64,000 nucleotides of DNA from Pseudobutyrivibrio sp. Lineage in GTDB: Bacteria; Bacillota; Clostridia; Lachnospirales; Lachnospiraceae. Made by a program: the position numbers and the translations under genes. The notes under the pieces were generated by a model. That model saw only the letters and a program-made list of their open reading frames with translations, searched no databases and had not been told where the DNA came from. Where the stretch lies: NCBI GenBank assembly GCA_017557435.1, contig JAFYYR010000004.1, forward strand, positions 62,001-126,000. Direction: 5' to 3'. This document shows positions 37,801-46,150 of the stretch, one piece after another (the stretch's first letter is position 1; the number at the start of each line of letters is the position of its first letter).

Positions 37801-38425
37801 ATTGCTTCTCAAGAGGTCCAATTCTGCGCTCCTGCTCTGATAAAATATCATTAACACGAACTAAATTTTCTCTCTCGGACTCCAACTTCTTAACAGATGC
37901 TGCTTTTCTCTTTTTAAACTTAACAATACCAACAGCCTCGTCAAAAAGCTCACGTCTATCCTCTGGCTTACCAGAAAGAATCTTCTCAATCTGACCCTGT
38001 CCGATAATAGAATAGCCTTCCTTACCTACACCGGTATCATAGAAAAGCTCAGAAACGTCCTTGAGACGACAAGGAGTGCCGTTAAGCAAGTACTCACTCT
38101 CGCCAGAACGATAAACTCGACGTGCTATTGTAACTTCCTCGAAATCAACAGGAAGCACATGATCGGAATTATCCATAGTAAGGGCAACATAGGCGTAGCT
38201 AAGTGGCTTTCTAGCCTCAGTACCAGCAAAAATAACATCCTGCATAGATGCACCACGAAGCTGCTTAGCCGACTGTTCACCTAAAACCCAGCGGACAGCA
38301 TCAGCTACATTACTTTTTCCGGAACCATTAGGACCTACGATGCCTGTAATTCCATTATGAAATTCGAATTTCATCTTGTGTGCAAAAGATTTAAATCCGT
38401 ATAATTCAATACTTTTAAGATACAT
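34865..38425 (-). CDS. smc: Chromosome segregation protein SMC
   Basis: SMC is the ATPase that compacts and segregates chromosomes with ScpA and ScpB. In 1186 residues it shows the Walker A GPNGSGKSNV near residue 32, a first long coiled coil (about 165-500), the hinge (about 515-670, with GYGNSTRKVMEQKGVIDGIE before it), a second coiled coil (about 680-1015), the signature MSGGEKSLTAIALL and Walker B CLLDEIEAALDDANV. A GGGAG site precedes the ATG. It is 23 bp after rnc and 12 bp before ftsY. Confidence 0.98.
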   Translation of the reverse strand: MYLKSIELYGFKSFAHKMKFEFHNGITGIVGPNGSGKSNVADAVRWVLGEQSAKQLRGASMQDVIFAGTEARKPLSYAYVALTMDNSDHVLPVDFEEVTIARRVYRSGESEYLLNGTPCRLKDVSELFYDTGVGKEGYSIIGQGQIEKILSGKPEDRRELFDEAVGIVKFKKRKAASVKKLESERENLVRVNDILSEQERRIGPLEKQSEDAKQYLKYKEELKRIDVNSFMLEVDRLQANLDEVEKNASIARENMESSKTAQEEIRVKYDSLEQQITELDTQIENLKQNQSESTLLKGKLENEILLLEEQIRSANVTDENLASRVAEIEAEKADKESQLAEYANEKTSLDKTLEEAVERLASVKGNYSELQSAIVSNNEKIEQNNQAIMELLNNRASIKSKEQRLETMLEQTNIRKAKLNQRLLERKTREEDLDVAVALAEDDFKNAQTLLLELQDKDKEFSEKAAEWKRKSAETSEKLQAKKDEFARVQTRLESVKNIAERYEGYGNSTRKVMEQKGVIDGIEGVVSDLIHVEKKYEMAIETALGGNIQNIVTADEACAKKLINYLKENKLGRATFLPLTSVDGRGNFKKTEVLKEKGVLGLASELVDCDSKFDGVIAYLLGRVVVTDHIDSAIALAKKNNYSIHIVTLDGEYLAPGGSMAGGHFKNKSNLLGRNREIEELEEKLNVISKDMDELKNRADDIEAAAALLDSDREENTSKLNEAAIALNTAKLGLDRANEQKKESLTAYEGLSKESEELEAQLTEIASGKKEIEFEKKESDDKEAELKAEIQRLSDEVDEKTYMETSVNRTMSEVQIEEANARQKVDFVQQNIDRINSEIEKADADIASLKENARSTKEETEAKKARIEEIKSTISASDETFGQLEAEIKETIEKRDALNNSHKNFFEQRQEISDRISDLDKEIFRLDSQKEKINDAISYQNNYMWNEYELTYHSAEELKDPEYNDLDQMKKDANKIKNAIRAMGNVNVNAIEEFKELSERYNFLKGQHDDLVEAEASLVRIIDELDEGMRKQFAEGFKDIKKQFDASFKELFGGGHGTLELVDEDDLLETGIIINAQPPGKKLINMMQMSGGEKSLTAIALLFAIQNLKPSPFCLLDEIEAALDDANVDRFANYLHKLTKNTQFIVITHRRGTMNAADRLFGITMQEKGVSALVSVNLIEAQLDD

Positions 38426-38448
38426 TCAATTCTCCCTAATACTTATAA

Positions 38449-39150
38449 TTAAATAATATTAATTGAATCTTCCTTATGAAGCATCATAAGTGATTCATAG
38501 GCTGCTTCCTGCTCTGCTGCCTTTTTGGTGCCACCTACACCAGTACCAAGAACGCGCTTACCAACCAAAGCCTGTACTTTAAATTCCTTAGCATGATCAG
38601 GACCCGATTCAGAAACAAGTCTATATGTAATAGGCTCTTTGTAGTTAGCTTGAATCACTTCCTGAAGTCTAGTCTTACTGTCGTGGAACAATTGCTTGTG
38701 TTCAATATCATTAAGAACAAAACGGTGAATATATTTAGAGGCTGGCTCCATACCGCCATCCAAGAAAATTGCACCAATTGTAGCCTCAAAGGCGTCTGAA
38801 AGAATAGACTTACGAGTCCTACCGCCAGTCATGTCCTCTCCCTTAGAAAGAAGGACATAATCCCCTAGATTAATCTCCTTACATATATAAGCAAGAGTAG
38901 GTTCGCAGACTATACTGGCTCTAAGTCTAGATAGCTTGCCTTCGTTAAGATCGGTGTAATTTAGATACAAAAACTCACTCGATACAATCTCGAGAACCGC
39001 ATCTCCCAAAAACTCAAGTCTCTCATTATCAGAGAACTTTTTTAAATGATGCTCATTAGCATATGAGCTATGGGTAAGGGCCTGTCGTAATAAGCTTTCG
39101 TCTCTAAACTCATAGCCGATTATTTTTTGAAATTCTTTTAAATCCTTCAA
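38449..39150 (-). CDS. rnc: Ribonuclease III
   Basis: RNase III cuts double-stranded RNA in rRNA and mRNA processing. The nuclease signature NERLEFLGDAVLE and a C-terminal double-stranded RNA-binding domain (about 155-225, ending GGTKKAAEQEAAYESL) are present. No in-frame ATG stands near the start. I choose the TTG at 39150 because GGAG lies 8 bases before it (233 residues); the TTG at 39168 would have that site inside the coding region. It leads rnc-smc-ftsY. Confidence 0.95.
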   Translation of the reverse strand: MKDLKEFQKIIGYEFRDESLLRQALTHSSYANEHHLKKFSDNERLEFLGDAVLEIVSSEFLYLNYTDLNEGKLSRLRASIVCEPTLAYICKEINLGDYVLLSKGEDMTGGRTRKSILSDAFEATIGAIFLDGGMEPASKYIHRFVLNDIEHKQLFHDSKTRLQEVIQANYKEPITYRLVSESGPDHAKEFKVQALVGKRVLGTGVGGTKKAAEQEAAYESLMMLHKEDSINII

Positions 39151-39220
39151 AATAATATCTCCATTCAATTAGATAGGTGTTATATAAGAAAATATAAACA
39201 TCCTAGAGTTTAAAGAAAGC

Positions 39221-39277
39221 ATCCAGATAACTGGATACTCAAAAACACGCGCATTAACGATAAAATCGCCAATGCGC
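39221..39277 (-). terminator. Tandem hairpins after acpP
   Basis: GCGCATT (39249-39255) pairs with AATGCGC (39271-39277) around an inner CGAT/ATCG stem, then GTGTTTTTG on the minus strand. A second hairpin, ATCCAG (39221-39226) with CTGGAT (39231-39236), follows with CTTTCTTT. Together they separate plsX-acpP from rnc. Confidence 0.78.
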
Positions 39278-39290
39278 ATTTATGAAATTC

Positions 39291-39527
39291 TTATTTCTCT
39301 GCAACTGTCTTCTTGATAAGCTCAACAGCATCACCTACTGTTGAAAGCTTCTCAGCAGCATCTGTATCAACTTCGATATTGAGCTTCTCCTCAACACCCA
39401 TGATAATCTGGAATACATCAAGAGAATCAGCGCCAAGGTCATCTACAAATGTAGTACTTTCCTTGATTTCTGCAGTATCTACATTAAGAACCTCTGCAAT
39501 AATCTCCTTTAATAACTCGAATTCCAT
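39291..39527 (-). CDS. acpP: Acyl carrier protein
   Basis: ACP carries growing fatty acids on a phosphopantetheine arm. The 78-residue acidic protein has the attachment serine S35 in DDLGADSLDVFQI. It starts 2 bp after plsX, whose substrate is acyl-ACP, and a GGAGG site lies at the plsX end. Tandem terminators follow. Confidence 0.98.
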   Translation of the reverse strand: MEFELLKEIIAEVLNVDTAEIKESTTFVDDLGADSLDVFQIIMGVEEKLNIEVDTDAAEKLSTVGDAVELIKKTVAEK

Positions 39528-39529
39528 TT

Positions 39530-40549
39530 CTAGTCCTCCTTCTTTTCTATAACAATATTTTCTTTGATATGATCATTAATCTTTTGCGCCTTAAAGGTCA
39601 CACACTGGAATATTGTGTTTCTAACCTCTAAAGCCTTGGCACTACCATGAGTCTTAACAACAAGACCATTAAGACCAAGAAGTGGAGCTCCACCATACTG
39701 TGTAGCATCAAAAGCCTTAAGCTTATTCTTAAGTGAAGGAAGGGCAAGAGCTGCACCAATCTTAGATAAAAGATTAGATGTAAGTCCCTCCTTAAATACT
39801 GAAAGAAGTGTGCTAGCTACACCTTCGAAAGTTTTCAAAATAGCGTTACCAACAAAGCCATCGCAGACAACTACATCTACTGTACCTGCTGGAATCTCTC
39901 TAGCTTCAATTCCGCCAACGAAATTAATGCTATCGCACTCTTTTAATAGAGGCATAGTCTCCTTAACAAGAGCGTTACCCTTTTCTTCCTCTGCACCATT
40001 GTTAACAAGGGCTACCTTAGGATTCTTAATGCCAAGGGCCTTTTCCATATAAATGCTACCCATCTTAGCGAACTGTACTAAGTGGCTGCTTCGGCAATCT
40101 ACATTAGAACCTGAATCTACAAGAAGTGTAACACCAGTCTTAGTAGGAATAAGTGCTCCAAATGGAGAACGTTCAATACCTCTAATACGGCCAACAATTC
40201 CAAGTCCACCTACAAGAAGAGCACCTGAATTGCCTGCAGAAACAAGGGCATCTACCTGGCCTTCCTTAACAAGATGAAGACCTACTACCATAGAAGAATC
40301 CTTTTTCTTTTTAATGGCCATAACTGGGTGTTCAGCAGTCTCAATAACTTCTGTAGCGTTCTTTATCTCAATCTGCTCTGCTGGATAAGAATAATTAGCA
40401 AGCTCTGCTTTGAGAACATCCTCTTTACCAACAAGAACAACCTTAACTTCTTTACTCTCATTGACGGCATCAACAGCACCCTGAATCATAGCTGAAGGTG
40501 CATTATCACCGCCCATTGCATCAAGTGCAACAACAGTCAAATCGCTCAT
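39530..40549 (-). CDS. plsX: Phosphate acyltransferase PlsX
   Basis: PlsX makes acyl-phosphate from acyl-ACP, the donor used by PlsY. The 339 residues begin TVVALDAMGGDNAP and contain ALVSAGNSGALLVGGLGIVG and VVCDGFVGNAILKTFEG, all typical. AAAGGA precedes the ATG. It is the first gene of a plsX-acpP unit with a palindrome in its promoter region. The usual neighbour rpmF is upstream but separated by a terminator. Confidence 0.98.
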   Translation of the reverse strand: MSDLTVVALDAMGGDNAPSAMIQGAVDAVNESKEVKVVLVGKEDVLKAELANYSYPAEQIEIKNATEVIETAEHPVMAIKKKKDSSMVVGLHLVKEGQVDALVSAGNSGALLVGGLGIVGRIRGIERSPFGALIPTKTGVTLLVDSGSNVDCRSSHLVQFAKMGSIYMEKALGIKNPKVALVNNGAEEEKGNALVKETMPLLKECDSINFVGGIEAREIPAGTVDVVVCDGFVGNAILKTFEGVASTLLSVFKEGLTSNLLSKIGAALALPSLKNKLKAFDATQYGGAPLLGLNGLVVKTHGSAKALEVRNTIFQCVTFKAQKINDHIKENIVIEKKED

Positions 40550-40572
40550 ACTATTATCCTTTCTAACATACT

Positions 40573-40592
40573 TATAAAAGTATACTTTATAT
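40573..40592. promoter_or_regulatory. Palindrome upstream of plsX
   Basis: The exact palindrome AAAGTATACTTT (40577-40588), with TATA flanks on both sides, lies 28 bp before the plsX ATG. It does not match the FapR or FabT consensus as I know them, so the regulator is unknown. Confidence 0.4.
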
Positions 40593-40612
40593 AAAAGAAT
40601 AATTCAATTCAA

Positions 40613-40641
40613 ATAAAAACCTCTCGGCATAACCGAGAGGC
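40613..40641 (-). terminator. rpmF terminator
   Basis: CCTCTCGG (40620-40627) and CCGAGAGG (40633-40640) form a perfect stem, followed on the minus strand by TTTTTATTTG. Confidence 0.93.
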
Positions 40642-40647
40642 TTTGAA

Positions 40648-40827
40648 TTAATCTACTGCTACGATCTCTTTCTTGTTGTATGATCCGCAAGCTTTGCAAA
40701 CTCTATGTGGTACCATAAGCTCACCGCACTTAGAACACTTAACAAGTGTTGGGTTGCTCATTTTCCAGTTTGCTCTTCTTTTATCTCTTCTTCCCTTAGA
40801 AGATTTGTTCTTTGGACAAATAGACAT
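40648..40827 (-). CDS. rpmF: 50S ribosomal protein L32
   Basis: A 59-residue gene found by reading the minus strand. It begins MSICPKNKSSKGRRDKRRAN and has a zinc-binding set of cysteines in KCSKCGELMVPHRVCKACG, as in the C-plus form of L32. A GGAGG site lies before the ATG, inside the end of yceD. It starts one base after the yceD stop, the near-universal yceD-rpmF order, and ends at a strong terminator. Confidence 0.97.
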   Translation of the reverse strand: MSICPKNKSSKGRRDKRRANWKMSNPTLVKCSKCGELMVPHRVCKACGSYNKKEIVAVD

Positions 40828-40828
40828 G

Positions 40829-41359
40829 CTATTTCACCTCCTTAAAGCTATTAAAGACATCTAAAAATTGTGCCATTCTAGGATCTAAAACTGTATCATC
40901 ACACTGGCAAGGCTCTAAGTTACGATTCTTACCACAGACTGGGCAAATGCCCTTACAGTCATCCTGGCACAATATCTTTGCCGGGAAATTCACTAAGATC
41001 TCGTCTAATATGAGTTCATCTATATCAATCTCCTCACCATCAACAAATGAGTAAGGACCGATATCATCATCAGTAACTACCTGCCCCTCTGAAACTTCAA
41101 CAGTCTCATCAGCCACAACAGGAATATCAAATGATACCTGGCTCAAGCATCTATCACAAGCACCTACTATAGTACACTTAGTACTAAAAGTGATATGAAG
41201 CTTACCTGTGCCAATCATAGATAGAACTACATCAAATGGCTCTACGTGACTGATAGAAAAATCACTGCCAAGATAAGAAAACTCATGTATGTCGCAAACT
41301 CCAGCAAATTTCTTATTTTGATCAGGTAATGAAGTAATATCCTTAATAGAAATCTTCAT
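40829..41359 (-). CDS. yceD: YceD family protein (DUF177)
   Basis: A 176-residue DUF177 protein. Family members lie before rpmF and are linked to 23S rRNA accumulation in other organisms. It has CDRCLSQVSFDIPV in the middle and a four-cysteine cluster DCKGICPVCGKN near the C-terminus, which may bind zinc. A consensus promoter (TTGACA-17-TATAAT) stands directly upstream, fitting high expression with L32. Confidence 0.94.
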   Translation of the reverse strand: MKISIKDITSLPDQNKKFAGVCDIHEFSYLGSDFSISHVEPFDVVLSMIGTGKLHITFSTKCTIVGACDRCLSQVSFDIPVVADETVEVSEGQVVTDDDIGPYSFVDGEEIDIDELILDEILVNFPAKILCQDDCKGICPVCGKNRNLEPCQCDDTVLDPRMAQFLDVFNSFKEVK

Positions 41360-41385
41360 AAATATCTCCTATCCACACTTTGTCA

Positions 41386-41414
41386 ATTATACATAGCTAA
41401 ATAATGGTTGTCAA
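41386..41414 (-). promoter_or_regulatory. yceD-rpmF promoter, perfect sigma-A consensus
   Basis: On the minus strand TTGACA (41409-41414) and TATAAT (41386-41391) are exactly 17 bp apart, 26 bp before the yceD ATG. Confidence 0.93.
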
Positions 41415-41460
41415 ACACTTTCTGCATTTTTTAACACATTATTTAAAATTCATTTAACAA

Positions 41461-42654
41461 TTATTTTGAAACGATAGCTGCTGTATCTCTAGCAATCATA
41501 ACCTCTTCATTAGTAGGGATAACGAATACCTTAACCTTTGAAGAATCAGAAGAGATAAGCTTATCCTCTGAAGGGCCATCATTTCTAGAAGCATCAAGCT
41601 CAACACCCATAAATCCAAGGTGATCACAAACTGCCTGACGAAGGCCTGCATTGTTCTCTCCAAGACCTGCTGTGAAGCAAATCATATCTACACCATTCAT
41701 AGCTGCAGCATAAGCACCAACATACTTAGCAATACGATATGCAATCATATCCATAGCAAGCTGTGCTCTCTTATTGCCCTCTGCAGAAGCTGCAAGAAGA
41801 TCTCTGAAGTCTGAAGAAAGACCAGAAATACCAAGTGCACCAGACTCCTTGTTAAGAACATTCATAACACCTGCAAAATCAAGTCCCTCTTTCTTAGCCA
41901 TATACTCTACTGCTGAAGGATCGATATCACCTGAACGTGTGCCCATTACAAGACCCTCAAGTGGAGAAAGACCCATTGAAGTATCTACTGACTTACCATT
42001 TAATACTGCACAGCAAGAAGCTCCGTTACCAATGTGGCATACAATAATCTTAGAGTTATTGATGTCTGCACCAGCGAACTCACATACTCTCTTTGATACG
42101 TAGCTGTGGCTAGTACCGTGGAAACCATAACGACGAACACCGTACTGCTCATAATACTTGTAAGGTACTGCATACATGTATGCTTCCTGAGGCATTGTCT
42201 GATGGAATGCTGTATCGAATACACCTACCTGTGGCTTACCTGGCATAAGCTCACGACACGCATTAATACCAATAATATTTGCTGGGTTGTGAAGTGGAGC
42301 AAGATCGTTGCACTCTTCTACAACCTTAATCATCTCATCTGTGATAAGAGCTGAAGCTGCGAACTTCTCACCGCCATGTACAACTCTATGACCTACAGCA
42401 TCAATCTCGTCAAGTGATGCAATAGCGCCTGTATTTGCATTTGTAATAGCATCAATAACTGCTGCTACAGCCTCTTTGTGAGTAGGCATAGGAATGTCTG
42501 TGATCTCCTTATCAAGTCCAGCCTTCTGGTATACGATACGACCATCGATACCAATTCTCTCGCAAAGGCCTTTGCATAGTACCTGCTCGCTCTCTGAGTC
42601 AATTACCTGATACTTAAGAGATGAGCTACCACAGTTGATAACTAAAATCTTCAT
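41461..42654 (-). CDS. ackA: Acetate kinase
   Basis: Acetate kinase converts acetyl phosphate and ADP to acetate and ATP, the main energy-yielding step of fermentation to acetate. The 397 residues show MKILVINCGSSSLKYQV, the catalytic-arginine stretch GHRVVHGGE, RYGFHGTSH, CHIGNGAS and FTAGLGENN. The usual partner pta is not adjacent. It is divergent from tmcAL, which uses acetate and ATP. No strong terminator is seen after it. Confidence 0.98.
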   Translation of the reverse strand: MKILVINCGSSSLKYQVIDSESEQVLCKGLCERIGIDGRIVYQKAGLDKEITDIPMPTHKEAVAAVIDAITNANTGAIASLDEIDAVGHRVVHGGEKFAASALITDEMIKVVEECNDLAPLHNPANIIGINACRELMPGKPQVGVFDTAFHQTMPQEAYMYAVPYKYYEQYGVRRYGFHGTSHSYVSKRVCEFAGADINNSKIIVCHIGNGASCCAVLNGKSVDTSMGLSPLEGLVMGTRSGDIDPSAVEYMAKKEGLDFAGVMNVLNKESGALGISGLSSDFRDLLAASAEGNKRAQLAMDMIAYRIAKYVGAYAAAMNGVDMICFTAGLGENNAGLRQAVCDHLGFMGVELDASRNDGPSEDKLISSDSSKVKVFVIPTNEEVMIARDTAAIVSK

Positions 42655-42704
42655 AATAATATATATTCCTTTCTTTCTTTAAAATACAAAAAAATACATT
42701 TAAT

Positions 42705-42732
42705 ATTATAGCACTAAAAAAATACATAACAA
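42705..42732 (-). promoter_or_regulatory. ackA promoter
   Basis: On the minus strand TTGTTA (42727-42732) and TATAAT (42705-42710) are 16 bp apart. A plus-strand TATAAT at 42746-42751 with no good -35 probably serves tmcAL. Confidence 0.6.
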
Positions 42733-42784
42733 TAGGATTTTATAGTATAATTCACCTATAAAAAGTATTTTCGGAGGAACAAAA

Positions 42785-43957
42785 ATGGTAGTTGGAATCG
42801 TGGCAGAATACAATCCATTTCATAATGGTCACAAACTTCAAATCGAATACGCTAGATCTGTTTTAAAAGCCGACCAGATTATAGTTGCCATGTCAGGTTC
42901 CTTTACTCAAAGAGGCGAAATAGCCTGCTTCGACAAATACACCAGAGCCAAGGCTGCACTTTTATGTGGAGCTGATATTATTCTTGAAATCCCAACTATT
43001 TTCGCCACATCTTCTGCACGACAATTTGCTTCAGCAGGAGTACAGCTTCTTGCAAGTACCGGAATTGTGGATACGCTCCTATTTTCAGGTGAATGTGATA
43101 ATGCTGATTTATTTATTAATGAAAGCAAAAAGCTTCTTGATTTAGAACAGTCCGGAGAATTCAATAATGAAGTCAATAGCTTATTATCTCAGGGCATAAG
43201 CTATGCCACTGCAAGAGCAAAGGCCTTAAAGACCTTTTTAGCCGAGGAATTAATATCCTCACCTAATAATATTTTAGGTCTTGAATACTGCAGATATATA
43301 AGAGAGCACAATCTGCCTATGAATATTGCAGTAATGAAAAGACAAGGGAACAAATACGAAGACTTAAGCCTTTCTGGCGATTTAAGCTCAGCCAGTTCTA
43401 TACGCCAGCACTTTAAGCTTCACCACGAATTCGAAGCTATTCCAACAGAAATAAAAGAGCTCTATAAAAACAGCACTTTTATCTTTTCAGAGGACATATC
43501 TGAAATTTTACATTATAAACTTATTACAACTGACTCTTTTGATGAATACTTGGATTGCAATAGCGACCTGTCAGATAGAATCAAGAACAAACTTAAGGAT
43601 TATACCGATTTCACATCCTTTTGTCAGTTACTTAAAAGCAAGAATATGGAGTATTCTCGCATAAGCCGAGCACTTTGCCACATACTCCTTGGAATTACTG
43701 ATTCCGATTTTAAGGCTACCAAAGAAATTGGATATTGTACATATATAAGAATGCTTGGATTCAGCAAAAACGGAAGTGCAATCCTCTCAAATATAAAAGA
43801 AAAAGGAGCCGCCCCTCTTTTGACAGCTCCAGATAACTCTATAATCAATAAATATGATATTATTTCAAGCGATATTCTTAGGGCCATAGTGACCGCAAAA
43901 ACCGGCACCTCTTATCCTAATGAATACTCAAGAAAATTTGAATTAGTAAATATATAA
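42785..43957 (+). CDS. tmcAL: tRNA(Met) cytidine acetate ligase TmcAL (YlbM)
   Basis: TmcAL activates acetate with ATP and places it on the wobble cytidine of elongator tRNA-Met (ac4C34). The nucleotidyltransferase-like N-terminus has GIVAEYNPFHNGHKLQIE, followed by MSGSFTQRGE and ILEIPTIFATSSARQFASAG. Length 390 is normal. A CGGAGGA site lies 6 bases before the ATG. It is one of two plus-strand genes in the window and is divergent from ackA. Its stop codon abuts the stop of the converging gene at 43958. Confidence 0.95.
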   Translation: MVVGIVAEYNPFHNGHKLQIEYARSVLKADQIIVAMSGSFTQRGEIACFDKYTRAKAALLCGADIILEIPTIFATSSARQFASAGVQLLASTGIVDTLLFSGECDNADLFINESKKLLDLEQSGEFNNEVNSLLSQGISYATARAKALKTFLAEELISSPNNILGLEYCRYIREHNLPMNIAVMKRQGNKYEDLSLSGDLSSASSIRQHFKLHHEFEAIPTEIKELYKNSTFIFSEDISEILHYKLITTDSFDEYLDCNSDLSDRIKNKLKDYTDFTSFCQLLKSKNMEYSRISRALCHILLGITDSDFKATKEIGYCTYIRMLGFSKNGSAILSNIKEKGAAPLLTAPDNSIINKYDIISSDILRAIVTAKTGTSYPNEYSRKFELVNI

Positions 43958-44998
43958 TTAGATTTGACTCTCATCTTCTCCAAGGGAGAAGATGATTTCA
44001 TCATAAGTCATCAACCATTTTTTTAACAAATCACGAGAATAACTTTTGCCAATTTCACCTAAGTTTATATCTTCGCCTCTTTCAGAATCAAGTTTATCTA
44101 ACAAAATTTCCTTTGCTTTTTGAGTCACCTCCAATAAATTCACCTGCTTATCAGTAAACTCTGACAAACTTTCAATTTCAAAAGCCCCACTCAAAAATAA
44201 TTCAGTGAATGTTTGATTTTGATTATATGACTGATACCATTTATCATTTTTTAAAGAATCCATATATGCATAATATGCAAAAAGTTCAAGAGGTGTAGCA
44301 TTTTTTAAATCAATAGAATTTATATCTACAACATATCGTCCAGGAAGCTTTTTATCAGATAATGACGTTCCTATAGAAACATTCACAACAGGTTTTTCTT
44401 TTGTAGAATCACGATCAAATTCAACGACAAGTTCATATGAATCTTGTCCAAAGCGATAGCAGCAATCTGCCAATCTATAATTTCCATAAAAACCTGTACA
44501 ACTCAAATCTGTAAAAACATCTTTAATGAAATAGCCATTGTCAGTTAAATTACCTTCAAAACCATCCTGATATATTCTCATCATGTTCTGTGCAACCTGA
44601 GCAATTTTTTGAACTGCATAATATAAGTGCATATCGCCCCTATTAGCGCAGCTAAGCCTTTCTTCGTCAAAATATTGAAAAAAATTACTATTTTCATTTT
44701 CCTCAAAAATATTATTATAACTATTCAAAAGACTTTCATCATAATCAAATGCACTAAAACTTGTTTTTGCAAACTTAGCCACTTTACAAAAATCAGAGAA
44801 GTTACAATTAGTTACATCTATTCCTTTAATATCAAAATACGATATTTTGTCTTGCGGAGCAAAAGAATCTTCTTCATTTGTCGATTTAGCATCATTAAAG
44901 ACGGCATTATTATCTTTAACATCATAATTCAATCTACCACAACCTTCATTATTCGTTACCCACATGCTTGTTCTATTAAGATCAAACACTACTGACAT
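43958..44998 (-). CDS. Protein of unknown function
   Basis: I recognise no family in these 346 residues. It has no signal peptide or membrane helix and is rich in aspartate, asparagine, serine and phenylalanine. Visible segments are FDLNRTSMWVTNNEGCG at the start, a central helix HLYYAVQKIAQVAQNMMRI (about 125-145) and a likely helical C-terminus with KKWLMTYDEIIFSLGE. GGAGG stands 9 bases before the ATG. It follows the secreted PPC-like gene by 15 bp, so the two form an operon. Base composition is visibly A/T-rich beside tmcAL. It could be an accessory gene pair of recent arrival. Confidence 0.65.
   Translation of the reverse strand: MSVVFDLNRTSMWVTNNEGCGRLNYDVKDNNAVFNDAKSTNEEDSFAPQDKISYFDIKGIDVTNCNFSDFCKVAKFAKTSFSAFDYDESLLNSYNNIFEENENSNFFQYFDEERLSCANRGDMHLYYAVQKIAQVAQNMMRIYQDGFEGNLTDNGYFIKDVFTDLSCTGFYGNYRLADCCYRFGQDSYELVVEFDRDSTKEKPVVNVSIGTSLSDKKLPGRYVVDINSIDLKNATPLELFAYYAYMDSLKNDKWYQSYNQNQTFTELFLSGAFEIESLSEFTDKQVNLLEVTQKAKEILLDKLDSERGEDINLGEIGKSYSRDLLKKWLMTYDEIIFSLGEDESQI
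43971..43995. terminator. Hairpin at the tmcAL / hypothetical convergence
   Basis: TCATCTTCTC (43971-43980) and GAGAAGATGA (43986-43995) form a perfect 10-bp stem 13 bp after the tmcAL stop. It lies within the last codons of the opposite gene. On the plus strand it is followed by TTTCATC. Confidence 0.5.
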
Positions 44999-45013
44999 AA
45001 AGCGCCTCCTCTC

Positions 45014-46108
45014 TTAAAGTTCATTACCAGGATACGGTTCCATCGAACATGTAAAAAATCCACTACAAACAGGAGCATAATATGCTATACCTGTATTCCC
45101 AACTGGCAACCTACCCTCCACTGTACAATTACCATATAGATTAGCACCACTTATTCCCATCAATCTACCATCCATATCCTTTGTAGTATATGGTATACGA
45201 TTAATTCTAATAGTCATTTCCGTCAATTGAATATTGCCAATTTTAGGTGACAAAAACATAGATGCTGCCTTAGCTGATTTAGGAAATATAGCTGTAAAAT
45301 CAGTCTCTCTAGTGCTAAATGTCTTATCTTGACTTATTTGAGAGCCCTGCATTTGAACACGATATTCAAATTTTTGATTATTCTTAAGACCAAAATAAAA
45401 ATAGTAATTAGGTTCCGGCAAGTCACCTAAAGTATAAATCTTAATGTAATAAGTGCCTGTTTTACGAACATGAAAATCAAAATACTTTTCAGGACGTCCT
45501 TCAAATTTTAAATCATTATTAGAATCCCATAATATATTTTTTTCTTGATCAAATAACGCAATATTAATATTTTTATGACCTATATTCCTTAAATCAACAA
45601 ATACAGTTTCACCTGATCTATAATCAGCTTTAAACCAATCTTCATCCTCGGAAGAATACAAGCCTCCCGTTCTCATTCCAAGAGAATACAATTGCCCCCT
45701 AGACCTTAAAACAGTACTCACTGGCTTTGTCCAAGAATAATTATAAGCGTTTTCAAATGTATCATTGTTCTCATAATCATCCTTGTAACTCGAAGTAGCT
45801 TGTAACTCTGCAGTACTAGAATATGCATTTATCTCATAATCTATTTCGTCAGAAATCAAATAATTCTGCATATTTAATTCTTCATTAGATTCAACGATAA
45901 TGTTGTTAGATAAATCATTAGCACCTTGTTCATCCTCTACGAGATAATCATTTTCCAAAACATTTGTATCACACTCTGTGCCATTTACAGAATATTCTTC
46001 ATTATAACCTTCTTCCACCTCCTCTTGTTGAACATAATCAACTTCTTCAGCTTTTGTCTGCAGAGTTAATAATCCAAAAATACATAAGCATACAAATATT
46101 CTTTTCAT
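45014..46108 (-). CDS. Secreted protein with PPC-like domain
   Basis: A 364-residue exported protein. The signal peptide is MKRIFVCLCIFGLLTLQ ending near TKA, with no lipobox. A glutamate/asparagine-rich stretch (about 25-100) leads to a PPC-like beta-sandwich (about 108-245): YENNDTFENAYNY, SSEDEDWFKADYRSG and KTGTYYIKIYTLG, the usual pattern of pre-peptidase C-terminal domains. The C-terminal 110 residues are unrecognised. No protease or cell-wall anchor is present. AAGGA lies 8 bases before the ATG. It is the first gene of a pair with 43958-44998. Confidence 0.75.
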   Translation of the reverse strand: MKRIFVCLCIFGLLTLQTKAEEVDYVQQEEVEEGYNEEYSVNGTECDTNVLENDYLVEDEQGANDLSNNIIVESNEELNMQNYLISDEIDYEINAYSSTAELQATSSYKDDYENNDTFENAYNYSWTKPVSTVLRSRGQLYSLGMRTGGLYSSEDEDWFKADYRSGETVFVDLRNIGHKNINIALFDQEKNILWDSNNDLKFEGRPEKYFDFHVRKTGTYYIKIYTLGDLPEPNYYFYFGLKNNQKFEYRVQMQGSQISQDKTFSTRETDFTAIFPKSAKAASMFLSPKIGNIQLTEMTIRINRIPYTTKDMDGRLMGISGANLYGNCTVEGRLPVGNTGIAYYAPVCSGFFTCSMEPYPGNEL

Positions 46109-46150
46109 ACATTATTTCCTTTTCTAGCTTTTTAAAATTTTGTCGTTTAT

